From RGIG3009 sp964433065 (GTDB taxonomy: Bacteria; Bacillota; Clostridia; Oscillospirales; Acutalibacteraceae), in NCBI GenBank assembly GCA_964433065.1, contig CAYSPZ010000027.1:1-21906 (forward strand): a stretch of 21,906 nt of DNA, given 5' to 3'. Of the stretch, positions 1 through 9,500 are shown in pieces. Below the pieces are notes generated by a model. It searched no databases, had not been told where the DNA came from, and was given only the letters and a program-made list of their open reading frames with translations. Each line of letters starts with the position of its first letter. The first letter of the stretch is position 1. The position numbers and the translations under genes were made by a program.

Positions 1-191
1 AGATCACGCAGATCGTAGCGGACGATCTGAAAGAAAAAGGGCTGGTTCTTTACGATATCAAGTTTGAGTTCGGTTACGATGCAGACGGAAAAGTGATGTT
101 GATCGACGAGATCGCATCGGGCAATATGCGCGTATACAAGGACGGTCAATACATTGACCCGATGACCTTGTCGGAATTGTTTTTTGCTTAA
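1..191 (+). CDS. purC: SAICAR synthetase, C-terminal end (5' truncated)
   Basis: This is the last part of phosphoribosylaminoimidazole-succinocarboxamide synthase, which joins aspartate to CAIR using ATP in purine synthesis. The first complete codon is at base 3; about 62 residues remain before the TAA at 189-191. The visible segment reads YDIKFEFGYDADGKVMLIDE followed by IASGNMRVYKDG. This matches the conserved KxEFG...LxDE block of PurC, in the variant where the usual SPDxxR is replaced by SGNMR. The N-terminal ATP-binding half lies outside the window. The PurF-like gene follows after 32 bases, so this is probably an upstream member of the same operon. The assignment rests on a short tail but is well supported by the motif and the context. 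Confidence 0.86.
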   Translation, partial: ITQIVADDLKEKGLVLYDIKFEFGYDADGKVMLIDEIASGNMRVYKDGQYIDPMTLSELFFA

Positions 192-223
192 TCTATTTTC
201 TTAATTCAAGGAAGGAGAAACCC

Positions 224-1648
224 ATGGGCGGTTTTTTCGGCGTGGTCTGTGACCACGATGCGATTTCCGATGCCTTTTTCGGCACGGATTATCATTCTCA
301 TTTGGGAACGCGACGTGCGGGTATGGCGGCATACGATCCCGTGATCGGTCTGCAACGCGAGATACATAACATTCAAAACTCGCCGTTTCGTACCAAGTTT
401 GAGGATATTTTCGACGAGATGCAAGGGTTTTCGGCAATCGGCTGTATCAGCGACAGTGATCCGCAACCGTTATTGGTGCGGTCAAAGCACAGCACGTATG
501 CGATTTGCATTGTCGGCTTGATCAACAATGCCGATGAACTGATCGATCGGTATATTCATTCGGTCGGCGGACATTTTAATGCGATGACCGGTGGAAAGGT
601 AAATACCACCGAGTTGGTTGCCACGTTGATCGATCAAAAGCAGGAGTTTGCGGATGGTATTCGGTTTGCACAAGAGGCGATCGATGGGTCGGCATCCATC
701 TTGATTTTGTGCGATAACGGGGATCTGATCGCCGCGCGTGATAAACTCGGACGGTTGCCGGTGTTGATTGGGAAAAACGAACACGGATACTGCGTATCGT
801 TTGAGTCGTTTGCGTACAAGAAGTTGGATTACGAAGACGAAAAAGAACTCGGTCCCGGTGAAGTGGTGCGGTTGACCGCGCATTCGATGGAACAGTTGGT
901 TCCGTCGGGTGACGAGATGCGTATCTGTTCATTCTTGTGGTCGTATTACGGGTATTCCACCTCGAATTACGAGGGAGTGAACGTAGAGGTAATGCGGTAT
1001 CGCAACGGTGAATTGATGGCGGAACACGACGCGGTGCTCGGGAAAGGTAAGGATCTGGATTATGTGAGCGGTGTACCGGATTCGGGAACACCTCACGCGA
1101 TCGGATACGCTAACAAAAGCGGTGTGCCGTTTACACGACCGTTTATCAAATATACCCCGACATGGCCGCGCAGTTTTATGTCTGCCAAACAAACAGACCG
1201 ACAAAAGGTCGCGAAAATGAAGCAGATCCCCGTACACGAATTGATCGAGGATAAGAAGTTGTTAATCGTGGACGATTCGATCGTACGCGGAACACAACTT
1301 AAAGAAATGGTGGATTTCTTGTACGAAAACGGCGCGAAAGAAGTGCATATGCGGTCGGCATGTCCACCGATTATGCACCGTTGTAAATATTTGAATTTCT
1401 CGCGTGCGAACAACGATATGGAGTTACTTGCCAGACGGATAGTCGTTGAACTGGAAGGGGAAGAAGGGCTTCTCCATTTAGACGAGTACAGTGATGCCGC
1501 GACCGAACGCGGACAGAAATTGCGTCAAGCAATCTGTGATAAGTTCCATTTTGATTCATTGGAGTTCCAGTCGCTTGACGGTGTGATCAAAGCCATCGGT
1601 ATTGAACCGTGTAAATTGTGTACCTATTGTTGGAGTGGAAAGGAATAA
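224..1648 (+). CDS. PurF-like amidophosphoribosyltransferase lacking the glutaminase nucleophile
   Basis: This 474-residue protein is homologous to glutamine PRPP amidotransferase, the first committed step of purine synthesis. The phosphoribosyltransferase half is intact: PRPP loop LLIVDDSIVRGTQ at 346-358 and VPDSGTPHA near 284-291. Cys235, Cys387, Cys463 and Cys466 (with an extra Cys469) lie where Bacillus PurF holds its 4Fe-4S cluster. The N-terminal Ntn-hydrolase half is recognisable (ARDKLGRLPVLIGK at 171-184) but begins MGGFFGVV where active enzymes expose CGIFG after processing. The usual RYST glutamine-binding block is replaced by IGCISDSDPQP (72-82), and the NGN motif by GLINN. Glutamine hydrolysis is therefore not expected; an ammonia-dependent enzyme or a regulatory paralogue are both possible. 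From memory, similar MGGFFG proteins occur in Bacteroides and Clostridia and are annotated as purF. The start is fixed by the GGAAGGAG ribosome site. purM follows after 3 bases. Confidence 0.85.
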   Translation: MGGFFGVVCDHDAISDAFFGTDYHSHLGTRRAGMAAYDPVIGLQREIHNIQNSPFRTKFEDIFDEMQGFSAIGCISDSDPQPLLVRSKHSTYAICIVGLINNADELIDRYIHSVGGHFNAMTGGKVNTTELVATLIDQKQEFADGIRFAQEAIDGSASILILCDNGDLIAARDKLGRLPVLIGKNEHGYCVSFESFAYKKLDYEDEKELGPGEVVRLTAHSMEQLVPSGDEMRICSFLWSYYGYSTSNYEGVNVEVMRYRNGELMAEHDAVLGKGKDLDYVSGVPDSGTPHAIGYANKSGVPFTRPFIKYTPTWPRSFMSAKQTDRQKVAKMKQIPVHELIEDKKLLIVDDSIVRGTQLKEMVDFLYENGAKEVHMRSACPPIMHRCKYLNFSRANNDMELLARRIVVELEGEEGLLHLDEYSDAATERGQKLRQAICDKFHFDSLEFQSLDGVIKAIGIEPCKLCTYCWSGKE

Positions 1649-1651
1649 GTT

Positions 1652-2692
1652 ATGAATACGCAATCGAGATCTGATAGTTATGCTGCCGCCGGTGTGGATA
1701 TTACCGCCGGATATCGCGCAGTGGAATTGATGAAACAACATATTGCCAAAACGATGACAAAGGGTGTTTGCTCGGATGTCGGCGGTTTCGGCGGATTATT
1801 TGAATTGGACGTCACCGGTATGACGCGTCCTGTATTGGTGAGCGGAACCGACGGTGTCGGCACGAAACTCAAGATCGCGTTTTTGATGGACAAGCACGAC
1901 ACCGTGGGTATCGACTGCGTGGCAATGTGTGTCAACGATATTATCTGTTCGGGCGCAAAACCGTTGTTTTTCCTTGACTATATTGCATGCGGTAAAAATG
2001 TTCCCGAACGGATCGCCGATATTGTGAAAGGTGTTTGCGACGGTTGCGTGCAGTCAGGCGCGGCGCTCATCGGCGGTGAAACGGCGGAAATGCCCGGTTT
2101 CTATCCCGTCGACGAATACGATCTTGCCGGGTATTGCACCGGTGTGGTGGATAAGAGTCGTATCATTGATAACACCAAAATGAACGCAGGTGACGTGATC
2201 ATCGCTTTGCCGTCTTCCGGTGTACATTCCAACGGTTTTTCACTTGTCCGTAAAGTGTTTGACGTGGAAAATGCCGATCTGAAAACACCGGTTGCGGAAC
2301 TCGGCAATAAGTCGATCGGTGAAACGCTGCTGACACCTACCCGCATTTATGTAAAACCTGTTTTGGCATTGCTCGAACAGGTGCAGGTCAAAGGCATCTC
2401 TCACATCACCGGCGGCGGTTTCTACGAGAATATTCCGAGAAGCATCCCGAACGGTCTCGGTGCGAAGATCGACCGCAGTGCGGTTCGCGTATTGCCGATC
2501 TTTGATCTCATCGCTAAAACCGGTAACATCAGCGAACGCGATATGTTCAACACATTTAATATGGGTGTGGGTATGAGCATTGTTGTGGCGAAAGACGACG
2601 CGGAAAAAGCGTTGACCGTCTTGAGAGAGAACGGGGAAGACGCGTATGTGATCGGTGAGATCGTCGAGTCTGACGAGCGGGTGATCTTGTGA
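1652..2692 (+). CDS. purM: AIR synthetase (phosphoribosylformylglycinamidine cyclo-ligase)
   Basis: PurM closes the imidazole ring, turning FGAM into AIR with ATP. The 346-residue length is normal for the family. Visible signatures are GGFGGLFEL (44-52), SGTDGVGTKLKIA (64-76), VNDIICSGAKPLFFLDY (94-110), GGETAEMPGFY (141-151) and GVHSNGFSLVR (190-200). Together these form the ATP and substrate clefts of the PurM/PurL superfamily. The ATG lies 3 bases after the PurF-like stop, and its ribosome site (GGAAAGGA) lies inside the end of that gene. The stop codon overlaps the purN start in a GTGA junction, indicating translational coupling. Confidence 0.97.
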   Translation: MNTQSRSDSYAAAGVDITAGYRAVELMKQHIAKTMTKGVCSDVGGFGGLFELDVTGMTRPVLVSGTDGVGTKLKIAFLMDKHDTVGIDCVAMCVNDIICSGAKPLFFLDYIACGKNVPERIADIVKGVCDGCVQSGAALIGGETAEMPGFYPVDEYDLAGYCTGVVDKSRIIDNTKMNAGDVIIALPSSGVHSNGFSLVRKVFDVENADLKTPVAELGNKSIGETLLTPTRIYVKPVLALLEQVQVKGISHITGGGFYENIPRSIPNGLGAKIDRSAVRVLPIFDLIAKTGNISERDMFNTFNMGVGMSIVVAKDDAEKALTVLRENGEDAYVIGEIVESDERVIL

Positions 2693-3306
2693 GCACCGCA
2701 AAGATAGCCGTACTGGTATCGGGCGGCGGCACCAATTTACAAGCGTTGATCGATGCCGAACGAAGCGGTGTGATCGCGAACGGTCGCATTTCGTTAGTGA
2801 TTGCCAACAATGCGAACGCGTATGCATTGCAACGCGCCCAAAACGTCGGTATTGATACAGCGGTAGTGTTAAAAAAAGAATGCGGGTCGCAGGAAATGTT
2901 TGAACAAGCGATTGTGGATCTGTTGGAACAAAACCACATTGATTTGATCGTGTTGGCAGGTTTTATGGCGATCCTCAGCGAAAACTTTACCCGTCGGTTT
3001 CCGCGTCGTATCATCAACGTGCATCCGTCGTTGATCCCGTCGTTCTGCGGAAAAGGATTCTACGGGTTGCACGTACATGAAGCGGCGCTTGAATACGGGG
3101 TTAAGGTGACGGGTGCAACGGTGCATTTTGTCAACGAGATTCCCGATGGCGGCGAGATCATTATGCAAAAAGCGGTGGCGATCCGCGAAAAAGATACCCC
3201 CGAAACCTTGCAAAAACGAGTAATGCGGTTGGCGGAGTGGAAAATTCTCCCTGCCGCTACCGAACGGGTGTGTCAGGAAATATTAAAAGAGAAAGAAAAT
3301 GGGTGA
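2689..3306 (+). CDS. purN: Phosphoribosylglycinamide formyltransferase (GART)
   Basis: PurN transfers a formyl group from 10-formyl-THF to GAR. The protein has 205 residues, the usual length. SGGGTNLQAL (11-20) is the phosphate-binding loop. Asn110 and His112 in INVHPSLIPSF, and Asp153 in IPDGGEI, match the catalytic Asn-His-Asp set of the E. coli enzyme. It starts at GTG, overlapping the purM stop by four bases (GTGA), a typical coupled start. The cofactor could be supplied by glyA and fhs farther along the same operon. A second GTGA overlap joins its stop to a possible start of the next gene. Confidence 0.96.
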   Translation: MSTAKIAVLVSGGGTNLQALIDAERSGVIANGRISLVIANNANAYALQRAQNVGIDTAVVLKKECGSQEMFEQAIVDLLEQNHIDLIVLAGFMAILSENFTRRFPRRIINVHPSLIPSFCGKGFYGLHVHEAALEYGVKVTGATVHFVNEIPDGGEIIMQKAVAIREKDTPETLQKRVMRLAEWKILPAATERVCQEILKEKENG

Positions 3307-3311
3307 GCAGA

Positions 3312-4034
3312 ATGGCTTTATACGATTTGAAGACCTTGTTATTCGAAAACTCCTATCCCGGTCGTGGTATCGTGATCGGTAAATCCGCAGATGGTAAAAA
3401 CGCAATGATCGCGTATTTCATTATGGGCAGAAGTGTCAACAGCCGCAACCGTATTTTTGAGCGGTTTGATGGCGGTATGCGCACCAAAGCGTTTGACGAG
3501 TCGAAACTCTCCGATCCGAGTTTGATCATTTACAACCCGTATCTGGCTTGCGGTAATATGGATATTGTCACCAACGGCGATCAAACCAACACGGTATACG
3601 AGTACATTCAGCAGCACGGTGAAGACGGGTTTGCGTTTGAAAAAGCGTTGCATACCCGTGAATTTGAACCGGATGCTCCCAACTACACGCCGCGTATTTC
3701 GGGTATGCTGTATTACGCTCCCGAAAACTCGTTCCATTACAAGCTATCTATCTTGAAAAGCAATAACGGCGACCCCATTTGCCAGCGGTATTTTTACAGT
3801 TATAATCCCATCGACGGTATCGGTCATTTCATCCACACCTATAAATGCGACGGCGATCCCATTCCGTCTTTCTACGGTGAACCCGAAGAAGTGGCATTGC
3901 CGAACACCGCTGACGAATTGGCAGAACTGGTGTGGAACAACTTAAACGAAGACAACAAAGTATCCTTGTTTGTGCGCTGCGTACCGCTTGACGGCAGTGC
4001 ACCGACCGAACGGATCATCAATAAGAATGTGTAA
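3312..4034 (+). CDS. purO: IMP cyclohydrolase, archaeal PurO type (PF07826-like)
   Basis: This 240-residue protein matches the IMP cyclohydrolase family first described as PurO in methanogens. Those enzymes close FAICAR to IMP and are unrelated to the N-terminal domain of bacterial PurH. Conserved-looking blocks are YPGRGIVIGKS (15-25), YFIMGRS..SRNR (35-47), TNGDQTNT (87-94) and EFEPDAPNYTPRISG (117-131). I chose the ATG at 3312 because homologous proteins, as I recall them, begin a few residues before the YPGRG block. A GTG at 3303 overlaps the purN stop as GTGA and would add VSR in front; it is a real alternative start. The stand-alone AICAR transformylase follows after 12 bases, so these two genes together replace bifunctional PurH. 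The family call is from motif memory, not a search. Confidence 0.85.
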   Translation: MALYDLKTLLFENSYPGRGIVIGKSADGKNAMIAYFIMGRSVNSRNRIFERFDGGMRTKAFDESKLSDPSLIIYNPYLACGNMDIVTNGDQTNTVYEYIQQHGEDGFAFEKALHTREFEPDAPNYTPRISGMLYYAPENSFHYKLSILKSNNGDPICQRYFYSYNPIDGIGHFIHTYKCDGDPIPSFYGEPEEVALPNTADELAELVWNNLNEDNKVSLFVRCVPLDGSAPTERIINKNV

Positions 4035-4046
4035 AGGGGCAGGACA

Positions 4047-5231
4047 ATGAAAGAGTTTGAATTGAAATATGGGTGTAACCCTAATCAGAAACCGGCGAAG
4101 ATTTTTATGAACGACGGCGCGGATCTGCCGATTGAAATCTTAAACGGTCGTCCCGGTTTTATTAACTTTTTGGATGCGTTTAACTCCTGGCAGTTGGTGA
4201 AAGAACTGAAAGAAGCGTTGGGGTTACCCGCCGTTACCTCTTTCAAACACGTGAGTCCTACTTCGGCGGCGGTCGGTATTCCGTTATCCCATACGTTGAA
4301 AAAGGCATGTTTTGTGGACGATATTGAAGGGCTGGACGATTCGCCGCTCGCGTGTGCGTACGCGCGTGCTCGCGGTACCGACCGTATGTGTTCGTTTGGT
4401 GACTGGGTCGCGCTTTCGGACGTTTGCGACGTGATCACTGCGAAAATGATCAAACGCGAAGTATCGGATGGCGTGATCGCGCCCGGTTATGAACCCGAAG
4501 CGTTGGAGATCTTAAAAGCAAAACGCAAAGGAACCTATAACGTGGTGCAGATCGATCCCGATTACGTACCCGAAGCAATCGAACATAAACAAGTATTCGG
4601 TATCACGTTTGAACAGGGTCGTAATAACTTTGAGATCAATCGTGAATTGTTGTCCAATCTGGTCAGTGCGAACAAAGATCTGCCCGAAACGGCGGTACGT
4701 GATCTGATCATTGCGTTGATCACGTTGAAATATACGCAATCCAATTCGGTCTGCTATGCGGTGGACGGACAAGCCATCGGTGTGGGCGCGGGTCAACAAT
4801 CCCGCATTCACTGTACGCGTCTCGCGGGTACCAAAGCGGATACCTGGTTCTTGCGTCAACACGAAAAGGTGTTGAACCTGCCCTTCAAAGAAGGAATGGG
4901 TCGTCCCGATCGCGATAACGTAATCGACGGTTACATCAACCAGAACGAAGAAGACGTCTGCGCAGACGGCAACTGGCAGAAATACTTTACCCGCCAACCC
5001 GAACCGCTTACCGCCGAAGAGATCCGCGCATATCTCGATACGATCGACGGTGTTGCGCTCGGCTCGGATGCGTTCTTCCCGTTCAGTGACAACATCGAAC
5101 GTGCGAAACGCAGCGGTGTGAAATACATTGCAGAACCGGGCGGTTCGGTGCGTGACGATCTGGTAATCGAAGCGTGTGATAAATACGATATGGTAATGGC
5201 ATTTACCGGTATGCGGTTGTTCCACCATTGA
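4047..5231 (+). CDS. purH: AICAR transformylase, stand-alone (PurH without the cyclohydrolase domain)
   Basis: This enzyme formylates AICAR with 10-formyl-THF, the penultimate step to IMP. It has 394 residues, whereas bifunctional PurH has about 510-590; the N-terminal MGS-like IMP cyclohydrolase domain is absent. The protein begins at the transformylase domain (KYGCNPNQKPA, 7-17). SFKHVSPTSAA (65-75) carries the catalytic Lys67-His68 pair. GAGQQSRIHCTRLAG (247-261), SDAFFPFSDNIERAKRSG and the final RLFHH resemble vertebrate ATIC more closely than the E. coli form (from memory). The ATG is preceded by AAGGGGCAGG with suitable spacing. The missing cyclohydrolase activity is probably supplied by the PurO-type gene directly upstream. 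Confidence 0.94.
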   Translation: MKEFELKYGCNPNQKPAKIFMNDGADLPIEILNGRPGFINFLDAFNSWQLVKELKEALGLPAVTSFKHVSPTSAAVGIPLSHTLKKACFVDDIEGLDDSPLACAYARARGTDRMCSFGDWVALSDVCDVITAKMIKREVSDGVIAPGYEPEALEILKAKRKGTYNVVQIDPDYVPEAIEHKQVFGITFEQGRNNFEINRELLSNLVSANKDLPETAVRDLIIALITLKYTQSNSVCYAVDGQAIGVGAGQQSRIHCTRLAGTKADTWFLRQHEKVLNLPFKEGMGRPDRDNVIDGYINQNEEDVCADGNWQKYFTRQPEPLTAEEIRAYLDTIDGVALGSDAFFPFSDNIERAKRSGVKYIAEPGGSVRDDLVIEACDKYDMVMAFTGMRLFHH

Positions 5232-5247
5232 TTACGGAGGAAAAACA

Positions 5248-6519
5248 GTGAAAATTTTGGTTGTTGGTGGCGGCGGACGTGAACACGCCATCATTAAAAA
5301 GATCAAAGAAAATCCGACGGTCGAAGAGATCTTTGCGTTACCGGGGAACGGTGGTATTGCCGCTGATGCCACGTGTGTGGATATCGGTGCAAAAGAGATC
5401 GATAAAATCGTGGATTTTGCGGTCAATACCGACATTGATTACGCGGTTGTCGCACCGGATGACCCGTTGGTACTGGGTGCCGTTGACGCGCTCGAAGCCA
5501 AAGGGATTCCTTGTTTTGGTCCCAAAGCGAACGCGGCAATCATCGAGGGGAGTAAAGTCTTCTCTAAAAACCTGATGAAAAAGTACGGGATTCCGACCGC
5601 CGCCTATGAAGTGTTTACCGATATGAACACGGCACTGGAGTATTTAGATCAAGCACCCATTCCGACCGTTATCAAGGCAGACGGTCTGGCACTTGGTAAA
5701 GGGGTCATCATTGCGAATACGCGCGAAGAAGCCAAAGATGCGGTTCGCTCTATGATGGCAGATAAGGTGTTCGGCAGTAGCGGTGACAGCATCGTAATTG
5801 AAGAATTTTTGACCGGCCCCGAAGTATCGGTGTTATCGTTTACCGACGGGAACACGGTGGTGCCGATGATCTCTTCTATGGATCATAAACGGGCGGGGGA
5901 TAACGATACGGGTCTGAACACCGGCGGTATGGGTACCATTGCGCCTAACCCGTATTACACCGATGCCATCGCCAAACAGTGCATGGAAACCATTTTCCTG
6001 CCGACGGTACGTGCGATGAAGGCAGAGGGACGCACCTTTAAAGGGTGTTTGTATTTTGGCTTGATGCTCACCCCGAACGGTCCGAAGGTGATCGAATACA
6101 ACTGCCGTTTCGGCGATCCCGAAACGCAGGTGGTGTTGCCGCTTCTTAAAAGCGATCTGTTGACGGTGATGCAAGCGGTGACCAACGAAATGTTGGCACA
6201 GACAACGGTCGAATTTTCAAACGAGTCGGCATGTTGCGTGATCATGGCTTCAAAAGGATATCCCACCGCTTATGAAAAAGGATATGAGATCACCATTCTG
6301 ACCGAACAGTTACCGTATGTATACGTAGCGGGTGCTTCGTTAAAAGATGGTAAATTGCTCACGAACGGCGGACGGGTGTTGGGTGTTACGGCAGTTGCCG
6401 ATACGCTAAAAACGGCCATTTCGAAGGCATATGACCGTGTGTCGGACATTTCGTTCGGCAACGCGTTCTATCGTAAAGATATTGGTGCGAGAGCATTACA
6501 GGCAGAGGAGGATGTATAA
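5248..6519 (+). CDS. purD: Phosphoribosylamine-glycine ligase (GAR synthetase)
   Basis: PurD joins glycine to 5-phosphoribosylamine using ATP, the step right after PurF. The 423-residue protein is an ATP-grasp enzyme of normal length. VVGGGGREHA (5-14) is the N-domain loop, VIKADGLALGKGV (141-153) the ATP-binding region, DNDTGLNTGGMGT (218-230) the conserved loop, and EYNCRFGDPETQ (283-294) the metal-binding block. It starts at GTG, supported by GGAGG at 5236-5240. Its TAA stop shares its last base with the purL start (TAATG), so purL is probably translationally coupled. The glycine substrate can come from the glyA product encoded downstream. Confidence 0.97.
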   Translation: MKILVVGGGGREHAIIKKIKENPTVEEIFALPGNGGIAADATCVDIGAKEIDKIVDFAVNTDIDYAVVAPDDPLVLGAVDALEAKGIPCFGPKANAAIIEGSKVFSKNLMKKYGIPTAAYEVFTDMNTALEYLDQAPIPTVIKADGLALGKGVIIANTREEAKDAVRSMMADKVFGSSGDSIVIEEFLTGPEVSVLSFTDGNTVVPMISSMDHKRAGDNDTGLNTGGMGTIAPNPYYTDAIAKQCMETIFLPTVRAMKAEGRTFKGCLYFGLMLTPNGPKVIEYNCRFGDPETQVVLPLLKSDLLTVMQAVTNEMLAQTTVEFSNESACCVIMASKGYPTAYEKGYEITILTEQLPYVYVAGASLKDGKLLTNGGRVLGVTAVADTLKTAISKAYDRVSDISFGNAFYRKDIGARALQAEEDV

Positions 6520-9500
6520 TGGTCTATCGCGTATTTGTTGAAAAGAAACCTGCACTTGCCAACGAGGCAAAAGCTCTGCTGAACGATGCGCGTACCTTGT
6601 TGGGGATCACCGCGCTTCAAAACGTGCGTATTCTCAACCGTTACGATGCGGAAAACATTACAGAGGATCTGTTTAATTACGCCAAAGCGACGGTGTTTTC
6701 AGAGCCGCAGTTGGATACGGTGACCGATGAGGCGGAACTCGGGGATGCAACCGCGTTTGCGGTGGAATATCTCCCCGGTCAGTTCGATCAACGTGCGGAT
6801 TCGGCGGCGCAATGTATTCAGATCATTTCACAGGGGGATCGACCGACCGTACGTACCGCGAAGATATACGCGTTGTACGGCGAGTTGACCGAAGCAGATG
6901 TTGCAGAAATTAAAAAGTACGTTATCAACCCCGTAGAAGCGCGCGAGGCATCGTTTGATAAGCCAAAAACGCTGAAAATGGAATACGATATTCCGACCGA
7001 AGTGAAAACTCTTGACGGGTTTATTGATTTGGATCGCGCACAACTGGAACAGTTTGTGAAACAATACGGTTTGGCGATGGATACCGATGATATCGCATTC
7101 TGTCAAGCCTATTTCCGCAGTGAACATCGCGATCCGACCATTACCGAGATTCGTATGATCGATACGTATTGGTCCGATCACTGCCGTCATACCACGTTCC
7201 TTACCAATATTGATTCGGTTTCCTTTGAAGATGCGTTGCTCGAAAGCACCTATCAGGAATATCTGGCAGTTCGTAAAGAACTCGGACGAACCAAACCGAT
7301 CTGCTTGATGGATCTTGCTACCGTTGCCGTCAAGTATCTGAAAGTGAACGGAAAACTGGACAAGTTGGATGAATCGGAAGAGATCAACGCTTGTACCGTA
7401 AAGATCAATGTCAACGTTGACGGGGTCGATGAACCGTGGTTGTTGTTGTTTAAAAACGAGACCCACAACCATCCCACCGAGATCGAACCGTTTGGTGGTG
7501 CCGCAACCTGTATCGGCGGCGCGATCCGTGTCCCGTTATCCGGTCGTTCGTACGTGTACGGTGCGATGCGCGTGACGGGTGCTGCTGATCCGCTGAAACC
7601 GGTCAGCGAGACCATTACGGGCAAATTACCGCAGCGTAAGATCGTCACGACGGCGGCGGCGGGATATTCCTCTTACGGTAACCAGATCGGTCTGGCGACG
7701 GGTATTGTGGACGAGTTGTATCATCCCGGTTATGCCGCCAAACGTATGGAGATCGGCGCGGTCATTGCGGCGGCTCCTGCCTGTAACGTGCGTCGCGAAC
7801 GTCCCGAAGCAGGGGATATTGTCATTCTGCTCGGCGGTAGTACGGGTCGTGATGGATGCGGCGGTGCGACGGGTTCGTCCAAATCCCACACGGTGGAATC
7901 TTTGGAAACCTGCGGCGCGGAAGTGCAAAAAGGTAACGCACCCGAAGAACGCAAACTGCAACGGTTGTTCCGCAACTATGAAGCGTGTCGTATGATCAAA
8001 CGGTGTAACGACTTCGGCGCAGGCGGTGTTTCGGTTGCAATCGGTGAATTGGCAGACGGTCTGGAGATTGACCTGAATGCCGTTCCGAAGAAATACGAAG
8101 GTCTGGACGGTACCGAACTCGCCATCAGCGAATCACAAGAACGGATGGCGGTCGTGGTGGAAGCCAAAGACGTAGATCGTTTCTTAGAACTTGCAAAGAC
8201 CGAAAACTTACAGGCATTCCCTGTGGCAACGGTCAAGGAAGAACCGCGTCTTGTGATGAATTGGAACGGTAAGACCATCGTAGATATTCATCGCGATTTC
8301 CTCAATTCCAACGGCGCGGAAAAACACATTGATATTACTCCTGCGGCACCGCAACCGTATCAAAAATCCGTTGCGGGTACCTTTACGGAGAATATGAAAG
8401 CGATGGCGGACGATCTGAACATCTGCTCGAAACGCGGATTGTCCGAACGGTTTGACTCTACCATCGGCGCGGGTACGGTGTTGATGCCGTTTGGCGGAAA
8501 ACATCAGTTGACACCCATTCAGGCGATGGTGCAGAAAGTATCGGTTGAACAAAAACATACCGACACCTGCTCGTATATGGCATGGGGTTACAACCCCTTT
8601 ATTACCGAAAAAAGCCCCTATCACGGCGCGTATCTGGCGGTGATCGAATCGGTTTCGAAGTTGATTGCCAGCGGCGCTTCGTTTGAAGACGTGTATCTGA
8701 CTTTCCAGGAATACTTTGAACATCCCGGCAAAGACGGAAAGCGGTGGGGGAAACCCCTTTCTGCATTGCTCGGTGCTTTTAAAGCGCAGACCGAGATGCA
8801 GATCGGTTCGATCGGCGGTAAAGACTCGATGAGCGGATCGTTTGAAGATTTAGATGTACCGCCGACCCTTGTTTCGTTTGCGGTCACTACCGGTACGGTA
8901 TCGGAAGTTGTTTCGCCCGAACTGAAAGCGGCGGGTAACCGTTTGGTCTTGGTTTCTCCGCAGTACACCGAAACCGATCTGCCCGATACGGCATCGTTGC
9001 TGGATACCTTTAACACGGTAACGGGTCTATTGCGTTCGGGAAATGCCGTTTCCTGCTATACGCTCGGTATGGGCGGTGTCGCTGAAGCGGTGATGAAGAT
9101 GGCATTCGGTAACGGGTTCGGTTGTCGGTTTGCGGATACGCTTACCATTAACGATCTGTTTGAATACCGTTACGGTTCGTTCTTGCTGGAAGTTACTGAA
9201 GACGTAGCGGTCGGTACACCGATCGGTACGGTTACCGATACGGCAGTATTGCAATATCGCGACGAACAGATCGCGTTGGAACAACTGCTCGGTATCTACG
9301 AAGATAAGTTGGAAAGCGTTTACAGTTGTAATATTGCCGAGAGTGACGGGCCGATGGAAACCTTCTCGTATACGGGCGAGGTCAACCGTAAGGCACCTGC
9401 AATCAAGGTAGCGAAACCCACCGTATTGATTCCGGCATTCCCCGGTACCAACTGCGAATACGATTCCGCGAAAGCGGTACGTGATGCCGGTGGTAACCCT

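Noticed and set aside
3237..3311. N-terminal extension of the IMP cyclohydrolase from an upstream ATG at 3237.
   Set aside because: It would overlap purN by 70 bases, is rich in Arg/Lys and unlike the family start; the YPGRG block is near the N-terminus in homologues as I recall them.
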